A stretch of DNA of 64,000 nt from Brasenia schreberi. Its lineage: Eukaryota; Streptophyta; Magnoliopsida; Nymphaeales; Cabombaceae. Shown here one piece after another: positions 10,648 through 21,547 of this stretch. A program made the translations under genes and the position numbers. The notes below the pieces were generated by a model. That model was given only the letters and a program-made list of their open reading frames with translations, did no database searches and was not told the DNA's origin. The stretch spans positions 18,709,001 through 18,773,000 of the forward strand of contig JAYKKT010000073.1 in NCBI GenBank assembly GCA_036023115.1. The letters run 5' to 3'. Numbering within the stretch: position 1 is the first letter of the stretch; each line of letters begins with the position of its first letter.

Positions 10648-11535
10648 TGTTGGATTTAATGTGCATTAATATGACAATTAATTCATGTTGGTATCCCTAA
10701 ATATTTAAATGATATGTGAAAGTCTTAAAAGTGTAAAACGTCACACGTGAGAGACTTTGCATGTGATGACTAATAGAAGACAAAGTTTATTCTCATATCG
10801 AAAAACGTAACAAACCCACATGTCCTTTTATATAGTTAGTAGTTCATGAACCTTAGTTCAAAGAGCTTGGGGAGGACATGCTAGACCACACACGTTGCGC
10901 GTATGTGTGTTGGGCTTGCGCTTGAGTTTGGGTTTGGGAATTATTTTCGGTCTATCTTTTTGTATGAAATTCTTTTGATATAACGATCAATTTTGATCTA
11001 ACAATCAATAGGGCACGTGAGAACGATTACGGACCCGAATATTCTCAACGGTTAGATCGGATCCATGATATGTGATCCATCACACTCACTATAAATATGG
11101 GATTAGCGCTGCTAATCCCATACACTTTTGTTTTTGCATTCTCTCTCCTCTCGGTTCTCTGCTTTCCCTCTGCCTGTGACGTTTTTTAGAACTCTCCTTC
11201 CCCCGTCATAGGTGATTGAGGCATTGGTCGAGGTCGACTCGAAGAAAGGTATGTGCTATTCGAGTTGTGTGTGTATTTTATCTTGTGAGGAAGGCGCATG
11301 TACTCATAGGAGGGCGTTGATTTTTGTAATGCAAGTTCGCAAGGGCGACTCGTATATATAAGTTTCTGATTTTTGTTTTTGTTTTTCTTACCGCATTTCT
11401 GTTTCTGTTTTTGTTTTTCGTACGGCTTGATTATGCCTTATTTTGGATCTATGACTGTTGTTTATGATTGGGTCATGTTTATATTTGTTTGATATTGTTT
11501 TATTGCACATGTACGTCTACTTTTTTTTTCCAACA
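10648..11535 (+). repeat. 3' LTR of the copia element
   Basis: 888 bp beginning TGTTGGATTTAATG and ending CCAACA, a perfect terminal inversion. It carries a CACTATAAATATGG box at about 11,085 and a CT-rich leader. It is directly followed by GTACC, which matches the five bases before the 5' LTR. It is the uninterrupted reference used to recognise the 2.9 kb insertion in its partner. Confidence 0.75.
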
Positions 11536-11540
11536 GTACC

Positions 11541-12770
11541 TTCCTGAATTTTGTGTGAACTTATAAGTATCAGCTTCGGAATAGGTCCTCTGTTGATTCC
11601 CTCCCGAACATGTTGGTTGACATGCACTGGGTCAAAATTCGGCAATGGTGTTGATGTTAGTCCAAAGTTGTTCTGAAGCTGGAATCTTTTGCACCAGACT
11701 TGAAATGGGGTAACGTCTGATTCAAGGGGCCCAACCTCCATTGAAATCGATGTTCATGGTTTATCAACTTCTCGACTGCTTGCTTCTAGCCCTTCTAGTT
11801 CTCTTCTGACAGAATTTGGAATGGCTCATATGTGGCTTATGATCAATTTTGAGAGGTCAGATGTAGCTGCCGACCAAAGCCTTTTTTTATCGTCTTAACT
11901 TTTGACTTATATATTGTAGGTCTCTCTCTCTCATACACGCGCACGCACACACTTCTCAACCAACACGAACCGGCTCCTTCTGCATAAGCATTGCCTGATC
12001 GAGTACTGTTTGTTATTAGATAAATCTTACAGATAACGAGTGCAAGGGATAATCTACACACGACAAAAGTTGGAGCATTTTCAAATTCATTGTCATGTTT
12101 GAAAAACAGAGCGAGCTGTTCTCTTAGCGAAACTTGTCGTATGGAGGTGATTTTTGTGCTTAAAAACATTTTAATCACGACTTTTACTCGGCTTTTGTTA
12201 AAAATGTCAGTGTTAATCAAGTATCTGAACCTTTAAGGGTTTTAGCTTTCTTGGTTCATAAGATTCAATCGATTAATTCTTTGACTAATTAGGGCATGCT
12301 TGGGGCATGTTTCTTTCTAGAGCTCATAGTATTGTTCGAGGGTCCGTTTGAATGGTAGAACTCTCAGAAGTTAGGGGTATGTGATCTTTGGGATGGGAGG
12401 AGAGTTTCATGATGCTACTGAAGTATGGGTTCCATAGACTCATAATTCTGTGGATATTTGCGTTCCTCGTCTGATTTACAGGTAGAACTAGCACTGAAGG
12501 TGCCAGTCCTTCATCAGAGTCCCGCGACACAAACAAGCCCTGGTGAGACTTCTATTTCAAACTGGGCCATCATTCATCGTTCTTGGATGTTAACTTGGGG
12601 AAACTCAAACTATGTCCGAGGGTTAGCCGTGTGACTGTTGGAATCCTTTTCTTTCTTCTCTTATCTCGTTGTGTATGTCATGAATCAAAATCGATGATGT
12701 GCCGTGTTTGAGAGGTGTCAAATCTATAAAATAAATATGCCAATAAATTCATTGTTAGGAAACACAGGAT
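11541..12770. other. Intergenic, no recognised gene
   Basis: Minus-strand frames of 74, 125 and 70 codons (11,517-11,741; 11,843-12,220; 12,324-12,536) have no recognisable domain. The first is open up to the copia junction. I see no RNA gene or repeat that I can name. Confidence 0.4.
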
Positions 12771-12850
12771 CCACAATCTGAAGGTTATGAGTTCGATACA
12801 CACTCGGTCATGAGAGAGAGAGAGATTGTCCTACAGCACGCCGATCCGTG
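12771..12850 (+). repeat. tRNA-B-box-containing SINE-like fragment
   Basis: GGTTATGAGTTCGATACACA at about 12,783 fits the polymerase III B box (GGTTCGANTCC-like), followed by a short GA run. The A box is not visible, so this is probably a 5'-truncated SINE remnant. Confidence 0.35.
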
Positions 12851-13360
12851 CGCTATAATATCGTGATTTTTATACTAAAACATTACACGGCAGACAAAAT
12901 GTTCCCACGAAGATATCAATCAATACGAACCTTGTGATTTTCTTAGGGCCCCCAATGTTGATCTTTTTCAAAATCAATTTTCTTTTGATGTTTTGCAAGT
13001 CAAGATGGGGTTAGTCCAGATCCCGTCTTTGGTAGATACTTCTAAGGAAAATTCATATATTAAAATACTAAAAAGAAAAAAAGATACTTCTGTGTGTATG
13101 TGTGTGTGTGTGCGTGCGTGAGAGAGAAAGAGTCTTGAACCGGCTCTCGAGGGTTTGAGTCCCATGAGCAGTATCTGTTTCATGGTGAAAGCCAATGCAT
13201 CTGATAGGACTCCCATGGGGCGCCAAACTGCACAAACCAACACCAAGTACAGGTTTGTCGCCGGAGTTCTGCAATGCGTTGTGTACGGTGAGAAGTATCA
13301 AGCCGCCAAACCGACGTTCTAAGTTGCCCAAGAAACGTATTTAGTTGGAAGATAAGGGCA
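12851..13360. other. Intergenic with short GT/GA microsatellite and a B-box-like motif
   Basis: A mixed GT and GA tract runs about 13,091-13,130, and GGGTTTGAGTCCCATGAG at about 13,151 is again B-box-like. Overlapping minus-strand frames of 62-90 codons disagree with each other and none looks real. Confidence 0.35.
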
Positions 13361-13450
13361 TAGCTCACTGGCTAGAGGGTTGACCCTCTTACAAAAGGTC
13401 AGGAGTTCAATACCCCAGTGGGCATCTGGTAGGGGGTCTCCCTATAGCTA
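13361..13450 (+). repeat. tRNA-derived SINE head
   Basis: CATAGCTCACTGGCTAGAGG contains TAGCTCACTGG, an exact fit to the plant SINE A box. About 40 bases on, GGAGTTCAATACCCC is a B box. The arms do not form a tRNA acceptor stem, so it is not a functional tRNA. Related copies appear at 17,483-17,596 and 40,232-40,320 on the minus strand. Confidence 0.55.
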
Positions 13451-13585
13451 GCTTGCCTTTCAAAAACCAAAAACTATATAATTGATGATTAAACATGCTG
13501 ATGATGTGAACAGCAACACCGGCACCGCCGAGTCAAAAACCAACAGAAGATTCCGATGGCCAAAACTGTCAACCACAGCCAAAAT

Positions 13586-13627
13586 CAAGCCTTTTGCTGC
13601 ACTAATGAGGTCGGCTACATGAATATC
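13586..13627 (-). repeat. Short RTE/SINE 3'-tail fragment
   Basis: CAAGCCTTTT at about 13,588 followed by GAGGTCGGCTACATGAAT (13,608-13,625) matches the minus-strand 3' end of the RTE family (AAGCCTTTTCCC, then GGGGTCGGCTACATGGAT elsewhere in this window). Confidence 0.5.
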
Positions 13628-13761
13628 TAGTCGCCGTCATATTAAATCTTATGTCTATGTTAAGATTTAATATCACTTGGGCAGATTTGCATGATAATTC
13701 TTCGTGTACTATGCATTTAACTATAACCATTAAGTTGTTGGCATGTCCATTCTTGATTAAC

Positions 13762-13764
<3 letters not shown>

Positions 13765-13819
<55 letters not shown>
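13765..13819 (+). repeat. (TC)n microsatellite, ~27 units
   Basis: Uninterrupted TC dinucleotides. The frames called across it only encode Ser-Leu or Glu-Arg runs and are not genes. Confidence 0.97.
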
Positions 13820-13821
<2 letters not shown>

Positions 13822-13878
13822 GTGTTTCTTTCTTGAGCGGGTGGGTGTGTCGGGGTATCAAAGAGGCTCTTCGAAACA

Positions 13879-13881
<3 letters not shown>

Positions 13882-13943
<62 letters not shown>
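13882..13943 (+). repeat. (TA)n microsatellite, ~31 units
   Basis: Uninterrupted TA dinucleotides 62 bp after the TC array at 13,765. Confidence 0.97.
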
Positions 13944-13944
<1 letters not shown>

Positions 13945-14486
13945 AAGCATGCAGTTCGATTTGTTTGTGGAATTACTTCTCTCAATACGAAGCTTCGGCA
14001 CAGCTTCAGATAGAATAAAACCATGGAAAGAAATGCATTGTTTCCTTGTCTGCAACCTCTATTTATATCAAGGAATGATCAGCCAAACAAAATAATTCTT
14101 TAATGCATGTCTAAATAGATCGGTGTGGGGTGTTGAAGACGGTGCAAATAAAAGGAGTGGCAGTGGGGAACCCCAGGTTTGAATCCTCTTGGAAACTTTC
14201 TGGGTCGTGTTTATATCGGGTTTTGGGGCTGTGTTCACTTTGTATGGTCTAGTTTTTGGTCTTGGTCAGGTTTCAGTCTCCAATACTAGTCAGGCAGGGT
14301 AGGTTCAGGTTCGGGTTCTGATCACCTGTCACTTGGTTAACCTAGAGATGTAGAACGATAACAAAATTAATCTATTGGAATACCTCAACAACCAAAACCT
14401 AAATAATTGTCACTAATATTGCTAATTATTCACATTCATATAGAAACTCAATTTCTCGGTTCAGTTTGGATTGAATGCACCCAATT

Positions 14487-15033
14487 AAGGATGGCAATGA
14501 GGCAGGTGGGGCGGGTTTTCACTCCAACCGTACTCGCTTCGTATTAGAACCCTCTTTGTACATGTAGCCCCGCCCCATTCCACAGGTCTTGGGGATCAAA
14601 CCCCCCACCCTGCACCCTCTTTGTTATAACCCAGTCCCATCCCGTTCCACTCCACTTCAACCTATAAAAGTATTTTTAGAAAAAAATCAGTTAATATTAT
14701 ATATTCTATATAAAATAAACAATATGCTATTTTATAGTATTAAACTAGAAGTTATTATGCGTGCATATATACATTTATACTTATATAAAATATATACATA
14801 TATGCATGTAAAATATGTATAAACACACACATATTTTCTATAAATAAATACACATTATATATATGTCGGGATGGGTTTACCTTAAACCCTACCCCACCCC
14901 GCTTGTGGGTCTTCCTGCCTTGCACTAACCTCCCCCCAGCAGCGGGACAGGTTTTCCTCCTTGAGAACCCGCCCCATGTAGGGGCGGGGTAGTGTGGGTA
15001 CCTGCGGAGCGGCAAGGAATTGCCATCCCTACG
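14487..15033. mobile_element. Non-autonomous inverted-terminus element, hAT-like
   Basis: The left end starts AAGGATGGCAATGAGGC and the right end is GGAATTGCCATCCCTACG, so the ends are inverted copies around GGATGGCAAT. CCCAATT stands directly outside both ends (14,480-14,486 and 15,034-15,040), with an eighth position that differs by a transition. An ~8-bp duplication is the hAT habit. The ends are GC-rich (GGGGCGGGT), the centre AT-rich (about 14,690-14,870). No transposase is encoded, so it would be mobilised in trans. Confidence 0.6.
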
Positions 15034-16900
15034 CCCAATTGCTCATCTGGTTGGCTCTGCTATAGTTTTTAGCCATTTGGTCGGGATTGTACAAGGTTTT
15101 TTCTCTAAAGTGCCTATAACCAAAAGCTGGACTTATTTCTCTCAAATGGACCATGATTTTGAACCTGACCCAAACACATGGTTCCTCCATATGGATTTGG
15201 GTCGAGATGAAACTGTGTGGATTAGTAATTTGGTTCATTTCAGGTAAGGTAAACTTTAGCAGTAATACAGAATAAACATGCAAATGAATCAGATATAGAT
15301 TTATCAACCGGATAATAGGCTACCTGGATTCAGAATAAAAAACTTCAGATCTGGATCATACATCATATTTGGACTCTTTCAACAATATTTCATTTACAGC
15401 TAAAAATTTGAACCCATTTGTGTTTTTTGAGGAAAGCTTCTAGCCAAATCCAATTGTTTTATTTGGATATGGCTTCTGATATTGAATCCAACTAATTGAG
15501 TTTGAAGTCAAATAAGATATTGGATACATCCTTCATTAGGATCAATAATACAGAAGGATAAAATTCTCTGAACAATTGACCTTTACCGCGATTTCTTCCG
15601 AAAAGAAGATGCTCGAGGCCGAGAAGATCCAAAATGTTGTGGAGACAAACAGTCTCACCACACAGATTTTGTTGGTATTATGCCCCAAAAGAAACCAAGC
15701 ACCCACTCTATCTTTGACACAACCCAATAAATCATATACTTAAATACTCTTGTCCTTCACCTACCAAACAAATAACACTCTAAATTGTATAGTTTATATA
15801 TGTACGACCATCTAAGAACAGAAAGAATTAAGAATAGTGCAATGCGTTTCAAGCCTACTTCCCTCTCCGTTGTGTTCGAGTTGTTTTCTTTCAAATGAGT
15901 TGTGATAATAATTCGATAAAAAATAAAATGAGAGACACCGATAAGGTGGTTTGTACTTTTAAGGCTTCTTGATGGAGCTTTAAGTGAAAATGTGTGAGAA
16001 TTAGATGGCGAAACACTTGAAGGAGTCACATAAAGGTTTCAAAACTGTTGGAAGGTACTTTCTTAAGGCTAAAAGACATGACATACGATAGTTATGGTTT
16101 GGTTTTGGTTTTGGTTTCACCTTTTATTATCGACATAAATAAACAAAATCTAAGGTTGGTTTGCATCATTGAAGCTTTGCAATCTAGTCAAAGGGCCTGA
16201 TAGTACATGTTTGTGTCTATTTAAGCCTAATCCCTTATAGAGAGTGTTTGTGTACGGGCCTGCAAAACTTTCATTACATGCTAGTTCTCTTATTCGGCCT
16301 TATACACGAGTAAAAAGTTAAGTCATAAGACTTGGACCTATGATAGTTCGAGTTTAGTGGGCCCAAGCCTTGTAATCATGCACCCCTTAGAGGAAAAATG
16401 AACAAAGAAAAATGGATGGAAGGTCTCCATCTTACCAAGCCTAACTGCTCCCGTTACTCACAACCCTAAGGTCTTCAAATGTTTTCCCCTAAGAATGTGT
16501 GCATTTGAAGCATTCTTCTCTGTGCAAGAGAACCAAGCAAAATTCGTCCAAATAGTCAGCACAAATTTTATTTTTTCGTAAAGTTTTCATTTCATTTGTA
16601 AATTTGATAATATTTACAGCACAAATATCTTGTATTTGGGCCGATTTAGTTTGACTTGATTCAGCCCATTCTCTTGAAATTCAATCCAAAACCTGATTCT
16701 AACAATAATGTATCACAAAAAACAGTAGGTATGATTCAGGTCCGACTAGAAATTTATAACGCGGAATTGCAGGTAGAAATCTCAAGTAAGACGAGAGAGA
16801 AATTTATAGCCCAAATATGCAGACAGAAATCCACTGTAAAATCTGAATCCAATTAGCTGTTAAACCAACGCCAGTTTGATATATAGAAAAGGTAGAAAAA
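15034..16900. other. Intergenic, no recognised gene
   Basis: Both strands carry only short frames (60-92 codons) without domains. Local CT- and AT-rich stretches occur. A repeated TTTGGTTTTGG tract lies at about 16,097-16,118. I see no RNA gene or mobile element. Confidence 0.4.
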
Positions 16901-16921
16901 CTTGCATGACAGAGAGTGGTC

Positions 16922-17067
16922 AGTGGCGGATCCACATTGAGCCCCGGTGGGGCGGTACTCCCAAAAAAAAGTGAAAAAAGAACTATAGCTGATGGGCGGG
17001 GTGGTGGCCCCTAAATAGTCCTGTGGCCTGTTTGGTAGGCCATAAAAAAAATTCTTGATCCGCCACT
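16922..17067. mobile_element. Short inverted-terminus element (GGCGGATCC ends)
   Basis: CAGTGGCGGATCCAC at 16,922 and its near inverse TTGATCCGCCACTA at 17,054-17,067 bound a 146-bp non-coding block. A second block with the same kind of ends lies at 32,163-32,300. Size and ends suggest a miniature inverted-repeat element. Flanking duplications are not clear. Confidence 0.5.
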
Positions 17068-17382
17068 AATGATAGAGTATATTGGCAAATTACAAGGATT
17101 TATGTAGATGAGTCGACTTAGTGCAGGATCAGGCTTGGTTCTGGTGATCGAATGGTTGAGAAGGTAGAATTAATAATCATATAAGATGTTTAAGATGGTG
17201 TTTCCATTATTAATACGTATTTTGAACGGCATAAGCTCATGTTAAGCCGGTTGACTTAGATTGTTAATTGTAATCTGTCTCAGCAACTTAATTGCACTGT
17301 CTAACACATGCTCATCTTCCCCAATCCCTTTATCTGACATACATCTCAACGGTAACAAAATTAAAAGTTATACTAATGCTGG

Positions 17383-17482
<100 letters not shown>

Positions 17483-17596
17483 TTTGGGTACAATGGAGAG
17501 GCCGAAGCTAGATATGCACTGTGGTTATCGAGCTCATGACATTTGATTTGTGAGTAGACTCCCTAACCTGGTGAGCTATTGCTTTGTCTGCCCAAG
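17483..17596 (-). repeat. tRNA-derived SINE, minus orientation
   Basis: Read on the minus strand: AATAGCTCACCAGG (A box) at about 17,580, then CATGAGCTCGATAACC (B box) at about 17,540. A unique part GCATATCTAGCTTCGGCCTC and CCATTGTACCC follow. The latter part matches 40,232-40,320, showing a shared SINE family. The 3' end abuts the (GT)n/(AT)n tract, consistent with microsatellites seeded from SINE tails. Confidence 0.6.
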
Positions 17597-18475
17597 TGCA
17601 ATATTATACGATAAATAAAACCTCAAAATATAAGCTACATCAAATTAAAGTTGCTTTAAGAAATAATTTAAAGTAAACAATGCCTTCAACCCATCCTCAT
17701 TAAGCATAGAAGAGGGGGAAAAAAAGGAAAAGGCATCTGGTTGCTTGCAGCAAGGAGAGAATAAGGTCAGTTGCATCCGTTTTACTCAATCAGGATACTC
17801 CAAAATTCCCATCTTCAACACTTCTCTTCTTTTTAGCTAAACATAGATTCTCCTTCACCAAGTCATACCCAATTTAGTTATTTCCCCACTTTTGCTCTCC
17901 TTCTCTCTCTCTCGCTCTCGAGAGAGAGAGAGAGAGAGAGAGAAGGAAAAATCTTTTGTAATTGTTGTCAATTTTCCAAAGGAGAAAATGCCCGAGAAGA
18001 CTGTCCTCTAGAGTCGAACTTCAGACACGAGAACCGACACGAACATGACATGACAGGTCATGTTCTTCTCAGCCTATTACCTTGTTCATGTTGTGCTTCT
18101 GACATGAAGCAACACGACGAAAATCGTGTGTACTCGACTGAACACAAGATAAAATTACCTGAAATGAACTAAAATGATAATTTTTAAAGCATAATGAATA
18201 GTAATAGTCTATAATCTGGAAAACTTGCAAAACGTCGAAAGTTTACTATCTGAAAACTCTGGAATCTAGGGTTTTCTGTGTTTTACGATTAGAATATCAG
18301 ATGAGAGACACCATAACGCATAGCAAAATCGGTCATGTCGGGTCGCCCGATTCACTTGCACCACACGGTATTAAATATTTGTCTATATGGGGTTCCTACT
18401 GACACGAATAAAAAAACATGTAATCTTGTCTTGGTTGAGTTTGGCTCGGACTAATCTCTTTTATAGGAACACGAA
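17597..18475. other. Intergenic region upstream of the receptor-like kinase
   Basis: A palindromic CT/GA tract lies at about 17,898-17,943 (CTCTCTCTCGCTCTCGAGAGAGAG). Otherwise AT-rich. Repeats of ACACGA/CATGAC words at about 18,025-18,120 (GACACGAACATGACATGACA) are noticeable but have no assigned function. Confidence 0.4.
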
Positions 18476-18699
18476 ATGACAGGAAACAAACACGAAATCA
18501 CCACCCAACTACGTCTTTCTTTCTTTTATCCAGTTAGGTGCCAATTAACACGTTTCACATTGAATAGAAAGGAAGAGAGAGAGAATAGTCAACAGCATAT
18601 ACATCGATCGCCATTAAATGACCTTTCTCTGTCCTCTCGTGTAAAACACCGATACGGCTCACTAGTCAACGTCCTTGTGAGTTGGAGCCTTCAATTCGA

Positions 18700-18809
18700 G
18701 GCCTCTCTCTCTCTCTCTGTAAAAAACAGGGCTCTGCTTCTATCCGTTTTCCTTCCTTTTGAATCCTCTTGCATCACCCAACACGCAATACCTCTCTCTA
18801 TCTCTCTAA
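18700..18809 (+). promoter_or_regulatory. CT-rich 5' leader of the receptor-like kinase
   Basis: The ~110 bases before the kinase ATG are pyrimidine-rich, with CTCTCTCTCTCTCTG at about 18,706-18,720 and CTCTCTCTATCTCTCTAA directly before ATG. CT-rich tracts just upstream of coding starts are common in plant leaders. A transcription start or TATA box could not be fixed. Confidence 0.35.
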
Positions 18810-20054
18810 ATGGACGTCTCTCTGTCTATCTTCCTCTACCTCTCGAGTTTGCACTTCCTACTCTTTTCTCTTCTCACCGCTCACTGCTGTCTCGCCTCCA
18901 ACGCACCCGAGACGACCAGTTTACCACCAAGATCAAGCTTCTTTACCAAAAAGCGACTCCCCATCGTCTTAGGCTCAGTTTTCATCTTCCTCGCCGCCCT
19001 CATGGTCCTCTGTTTCCTTCGTCTCCGCGGAAAGAAGCCATGGAAGAAGAGAACCACACTCGGGGACGAAGAAAGAGAGAAGGGAGAGAAAGATGTTGCT
19101 GTACTTCACCACCAGGTACAATCTTCTACTGTGAAGAGGTTGAGCTGGGCGGAGGTGGACAGAATCACCGGAAACTTCGCCACGGTGATCGGTGAGGGCG
19201 GATTCAGCACCGTTTACCTCGCTTGGCTCTCAGGCTCCGACCTCGGCGCGGTGAAGCTGCTGAGGAGTAGCGAACGGCTCGCCCGTGTCTACCGTCAGGA
19301 ACTCGACGTCCTACTCCGTCTCCGTCATCCAAACATCGTCAAGCTCCTCGGCTACTGCGACGAGAGAGAAGAGGGCGTCCTTCTTTTCGAGTTCGTGTCC
19401 AACGGAACCCTGCACGACAAGCTTCACGCCCCGGATTCGACGGTAACGTGGCGGCAGAGGACGGCGATCGCCGTCGGCGTTGCCCGAGCGATTGAGTATC
19501 TGCATGACGGCTGCGACGCGCCGATCATCCACTGCGACGTCAAGTCGTCGAACGTCCTGCTCGACGAACGGTGCCTCACGCCGAAGCTCTGCGACTTCGG
19601 CTCCGCTTGCCTCGGCTTCTCCTCCACCGTGCTCCCCTCTTCGCGCGCGCCGGCCGTCTTCGGCTCGCCCGGATACGTCGACCCGCATTATCTCAGAACA
19701 GGGATCGCGTCCAAGAAGACCGACATCTACAGCTTCGGCGTGCTGCTGCTCGAGCTGCTCACTGGAGCCGAGGCGTTCTGCGCTGAGACGATGCGTCTGC
19801 TCTCTCGCGGAGAAGTCGTAAGCCAGCCGGCGAGGGCGCCCGAGTTCGTCGACCCGAGTCTTGCGGGCGATTTCGACGCCGACGAGGCCCGAACGGTCGC
19901 GTTCATCGCCGTGTCTTGTCTCAGGGGGCAGCCCACTCTCCGTCCGTCCATGGCCGAAGTCGTCGCTCTTCTTTCCGAGATCTTTGCCGGTTCGATCGCC
20001 GGAAAGCTCCTCGCTGGCGGGCGGGCCGAGGGGGTAGCCGTTCTCGAGCGGTGA
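18810..20054 (+). CDS. Receptor-like protein kinase, short extracellular region (At1g33260/At4g10390-like)
   Basis: This single-exon frame of 414 residues encodes a membrane-anchored Ser/Thr kinase. Residues 1-30 are a hydrophobic signal peptide, about 31-50 a tiny outside segment, and about 51-70 a transmembrane helix (IVLGSVFIFLAALMVLCFL). A basic juxtamembrane region follows. The kinase domain spans about 123-392: glycine loop GEGGFSTV (128-135), ATP-binding Lys149 (GAVKLL), Glu164 of helix C, catalytic loop HCDVKSSN (241-248, Asp243), DFG (262-264), activation segment GSPGYVDP (286-292) and DIYSFG (305-310). His-Cys-Asp in place of His-Arg-Asp makes it a non-RD kinase. The tiny ectodomain without LRR, lectin or LysM modules fits the At1g33260 group, whose ligand is not something I can state. 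The upstream in-frame ATG at 18,476 belongs to an overlapping frame and is rejected. Coding GC is much higher than in the flanks. All key residues are present; it looks intact. Confidence 0.93.
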   Translation: MDVSLSIFLYLSSLHFLLFSLLTAHCCLASNAPETTSLPPRSSFFTKKRLPIVLGSVFIFLAALMVLCFLRLRGKKPWKKRTTLGDEEREKGEKDVAVLHHQVQSSTVKRLSWAEVDRITGNFATVIGEGGFSTVYLAWLSGSDLGAVKLLRSSERLARVYRQELDVLLRLRHPNIVKLLGYCDEREEGVLLFEFVSNGTLHDKLHAPDSTVTWRQRTAIAVGVARAIEYLHDGCDAPIIHCDVKSSNVLLDERCLTPKLCDFGSACLGFSSTVLPSSRAPAVFGSPGYVDPHYLRTGIASKKTDIYSFGVLLLELLTGAEAFCAETMRLLSRGEVVSQPARAPEFVDPSLAGDFDADEARTVAFIAVSCLRGQPTLRPSMAEVVALLSEIFAGSIAGKLLAGGRAEGVAVLER

Positions 20055-20479
20055 AGGCGAGCAAACCAGAACTTTCTTCGTGGAATGCGAAATGACGCAT
20101 CCACCCTGCAGTTGTACATACTCGGCGTTGTTCAAGGACCCATTCGGGTTCGTTTTAGGGTTTTATGATCAGTTAACTATCGTAGGGCCAAGACTTCCAT
20201 GGTATTGCTCGAAAGGGTGAGGGTGTTTCGGGCATTAGGGAGTTCTGGCCAACGCACACAAAGAGTGATGATTGTGTGGAACCACTTTTCGAAATCTTGT
20301 GTAGCACTTATTCCGAATGACGTGAATCTCTTGGGTGGTGTGGTGGGGTCCGATCCCGGACGGGAAGATGAAACAACGTTGTGAGGGAGCATCTCTTATT
20401 GGTTCCTTGCATTAAAATAATTCAAAGAAGATGGTTCTAATGTTTTTTATTTTTATTTTTTTACTTTCTCTCACTCCTC

Positions 20480-20513
<34 letters not shown>

Positions 20514-20890
20514 CCTCTTTTATCGTGTATTTCTCTTAATCATGTAAAGTTATCGTATACCACCAAGAGGCATTGAAAGGGCATACTCAAATGCTTTTTC
20601 ATTTCAATTAAGCCAAGCAGCCTAAGAAAGTTCAACTGAGAATGTTCTATAGAGAACACTAATATAAAAAATGAGTAAAGGATATAAGCATTTGCTAAGC
20701 AAGCACGGTACTACAAAAGTAACTCTCATTTTTAACTTCTTGTGTACGAGGTTCATCTCAAAGTTCACCACATTCGTTTACTAATAAATATAATTTATTC
20801 AAATTAAAACATAAGTTAGACATGTAATATCTAACTGTATGAGAAAGTGAATGACACACTATCTATTTACTTAAATATACTTTATTTTTA
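20055..20890. other. 3' flank of the kinase gene and intergenic sequence
   Basis: The first ~350 bases probably hold the 3' untranslated region. A CT run and a short (AT)n occur at about 20,480-20,513. No further gene is seen; frames at 20,177-20,392 on either strand lack any domain. Confidence 0.4.
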
Positions 20891-20893
20891 TTA

Positions 20894-21547
<654 letters not shown>

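Larger units (their letters stand above)
1372..11535 (+). mobile_element. Ty1/copia retrotransposon with nested insertions
   Basis: The element is delimited by two related direct LTRs: 1,372-5,106 (itself interrupted) and 10,648-11,535. Both begin TGTTGG; the 5' LTR ends TTAACA and the 3' LTR ends CCAACA. The 5-bp sequence GTACC stands immediately before the first (1,367-1,371) and immediately after the second (11,536-11,540), as expected of a target-site duplication. The 3' LTR is preceded by TTGTGGAGAT, close to the polypurine tract usual in plant copia elements. Internal remnants are gag (about 5,200-5,900) and the start of integrase (6,420-7,100). Reverse transcriptase is missing. The LTR copies are visibly diverged, so the insertion is old. 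A ~2.9 kb insertion sits in the 5' LTR and an RTE LINE in the internal region. Confidence 0.75.

Noticed and set aside
13361..13450. Functional tRNA gene
   Set aside because: A and B boxes are present, but the 5' and 3' arms do not form an acceptor stem and no anticodon arm is convincing; it fits a SINE head.
18476..19195. 239-codon plus-strand frame overlapping the receptor-like kinase start
   Set aside because: It is in a different frame from the kinase domain, rich in Ser/Leu/Arg from CT tracts, has no domain, and ends inside the kinase coding region.
19311..20135. 274-codon minus-strand frame opposite the kinase
   Set aside because: An antisense shadow of a GC-rich coding exon; composition rich in Arg/Glu/Ala with no motif.
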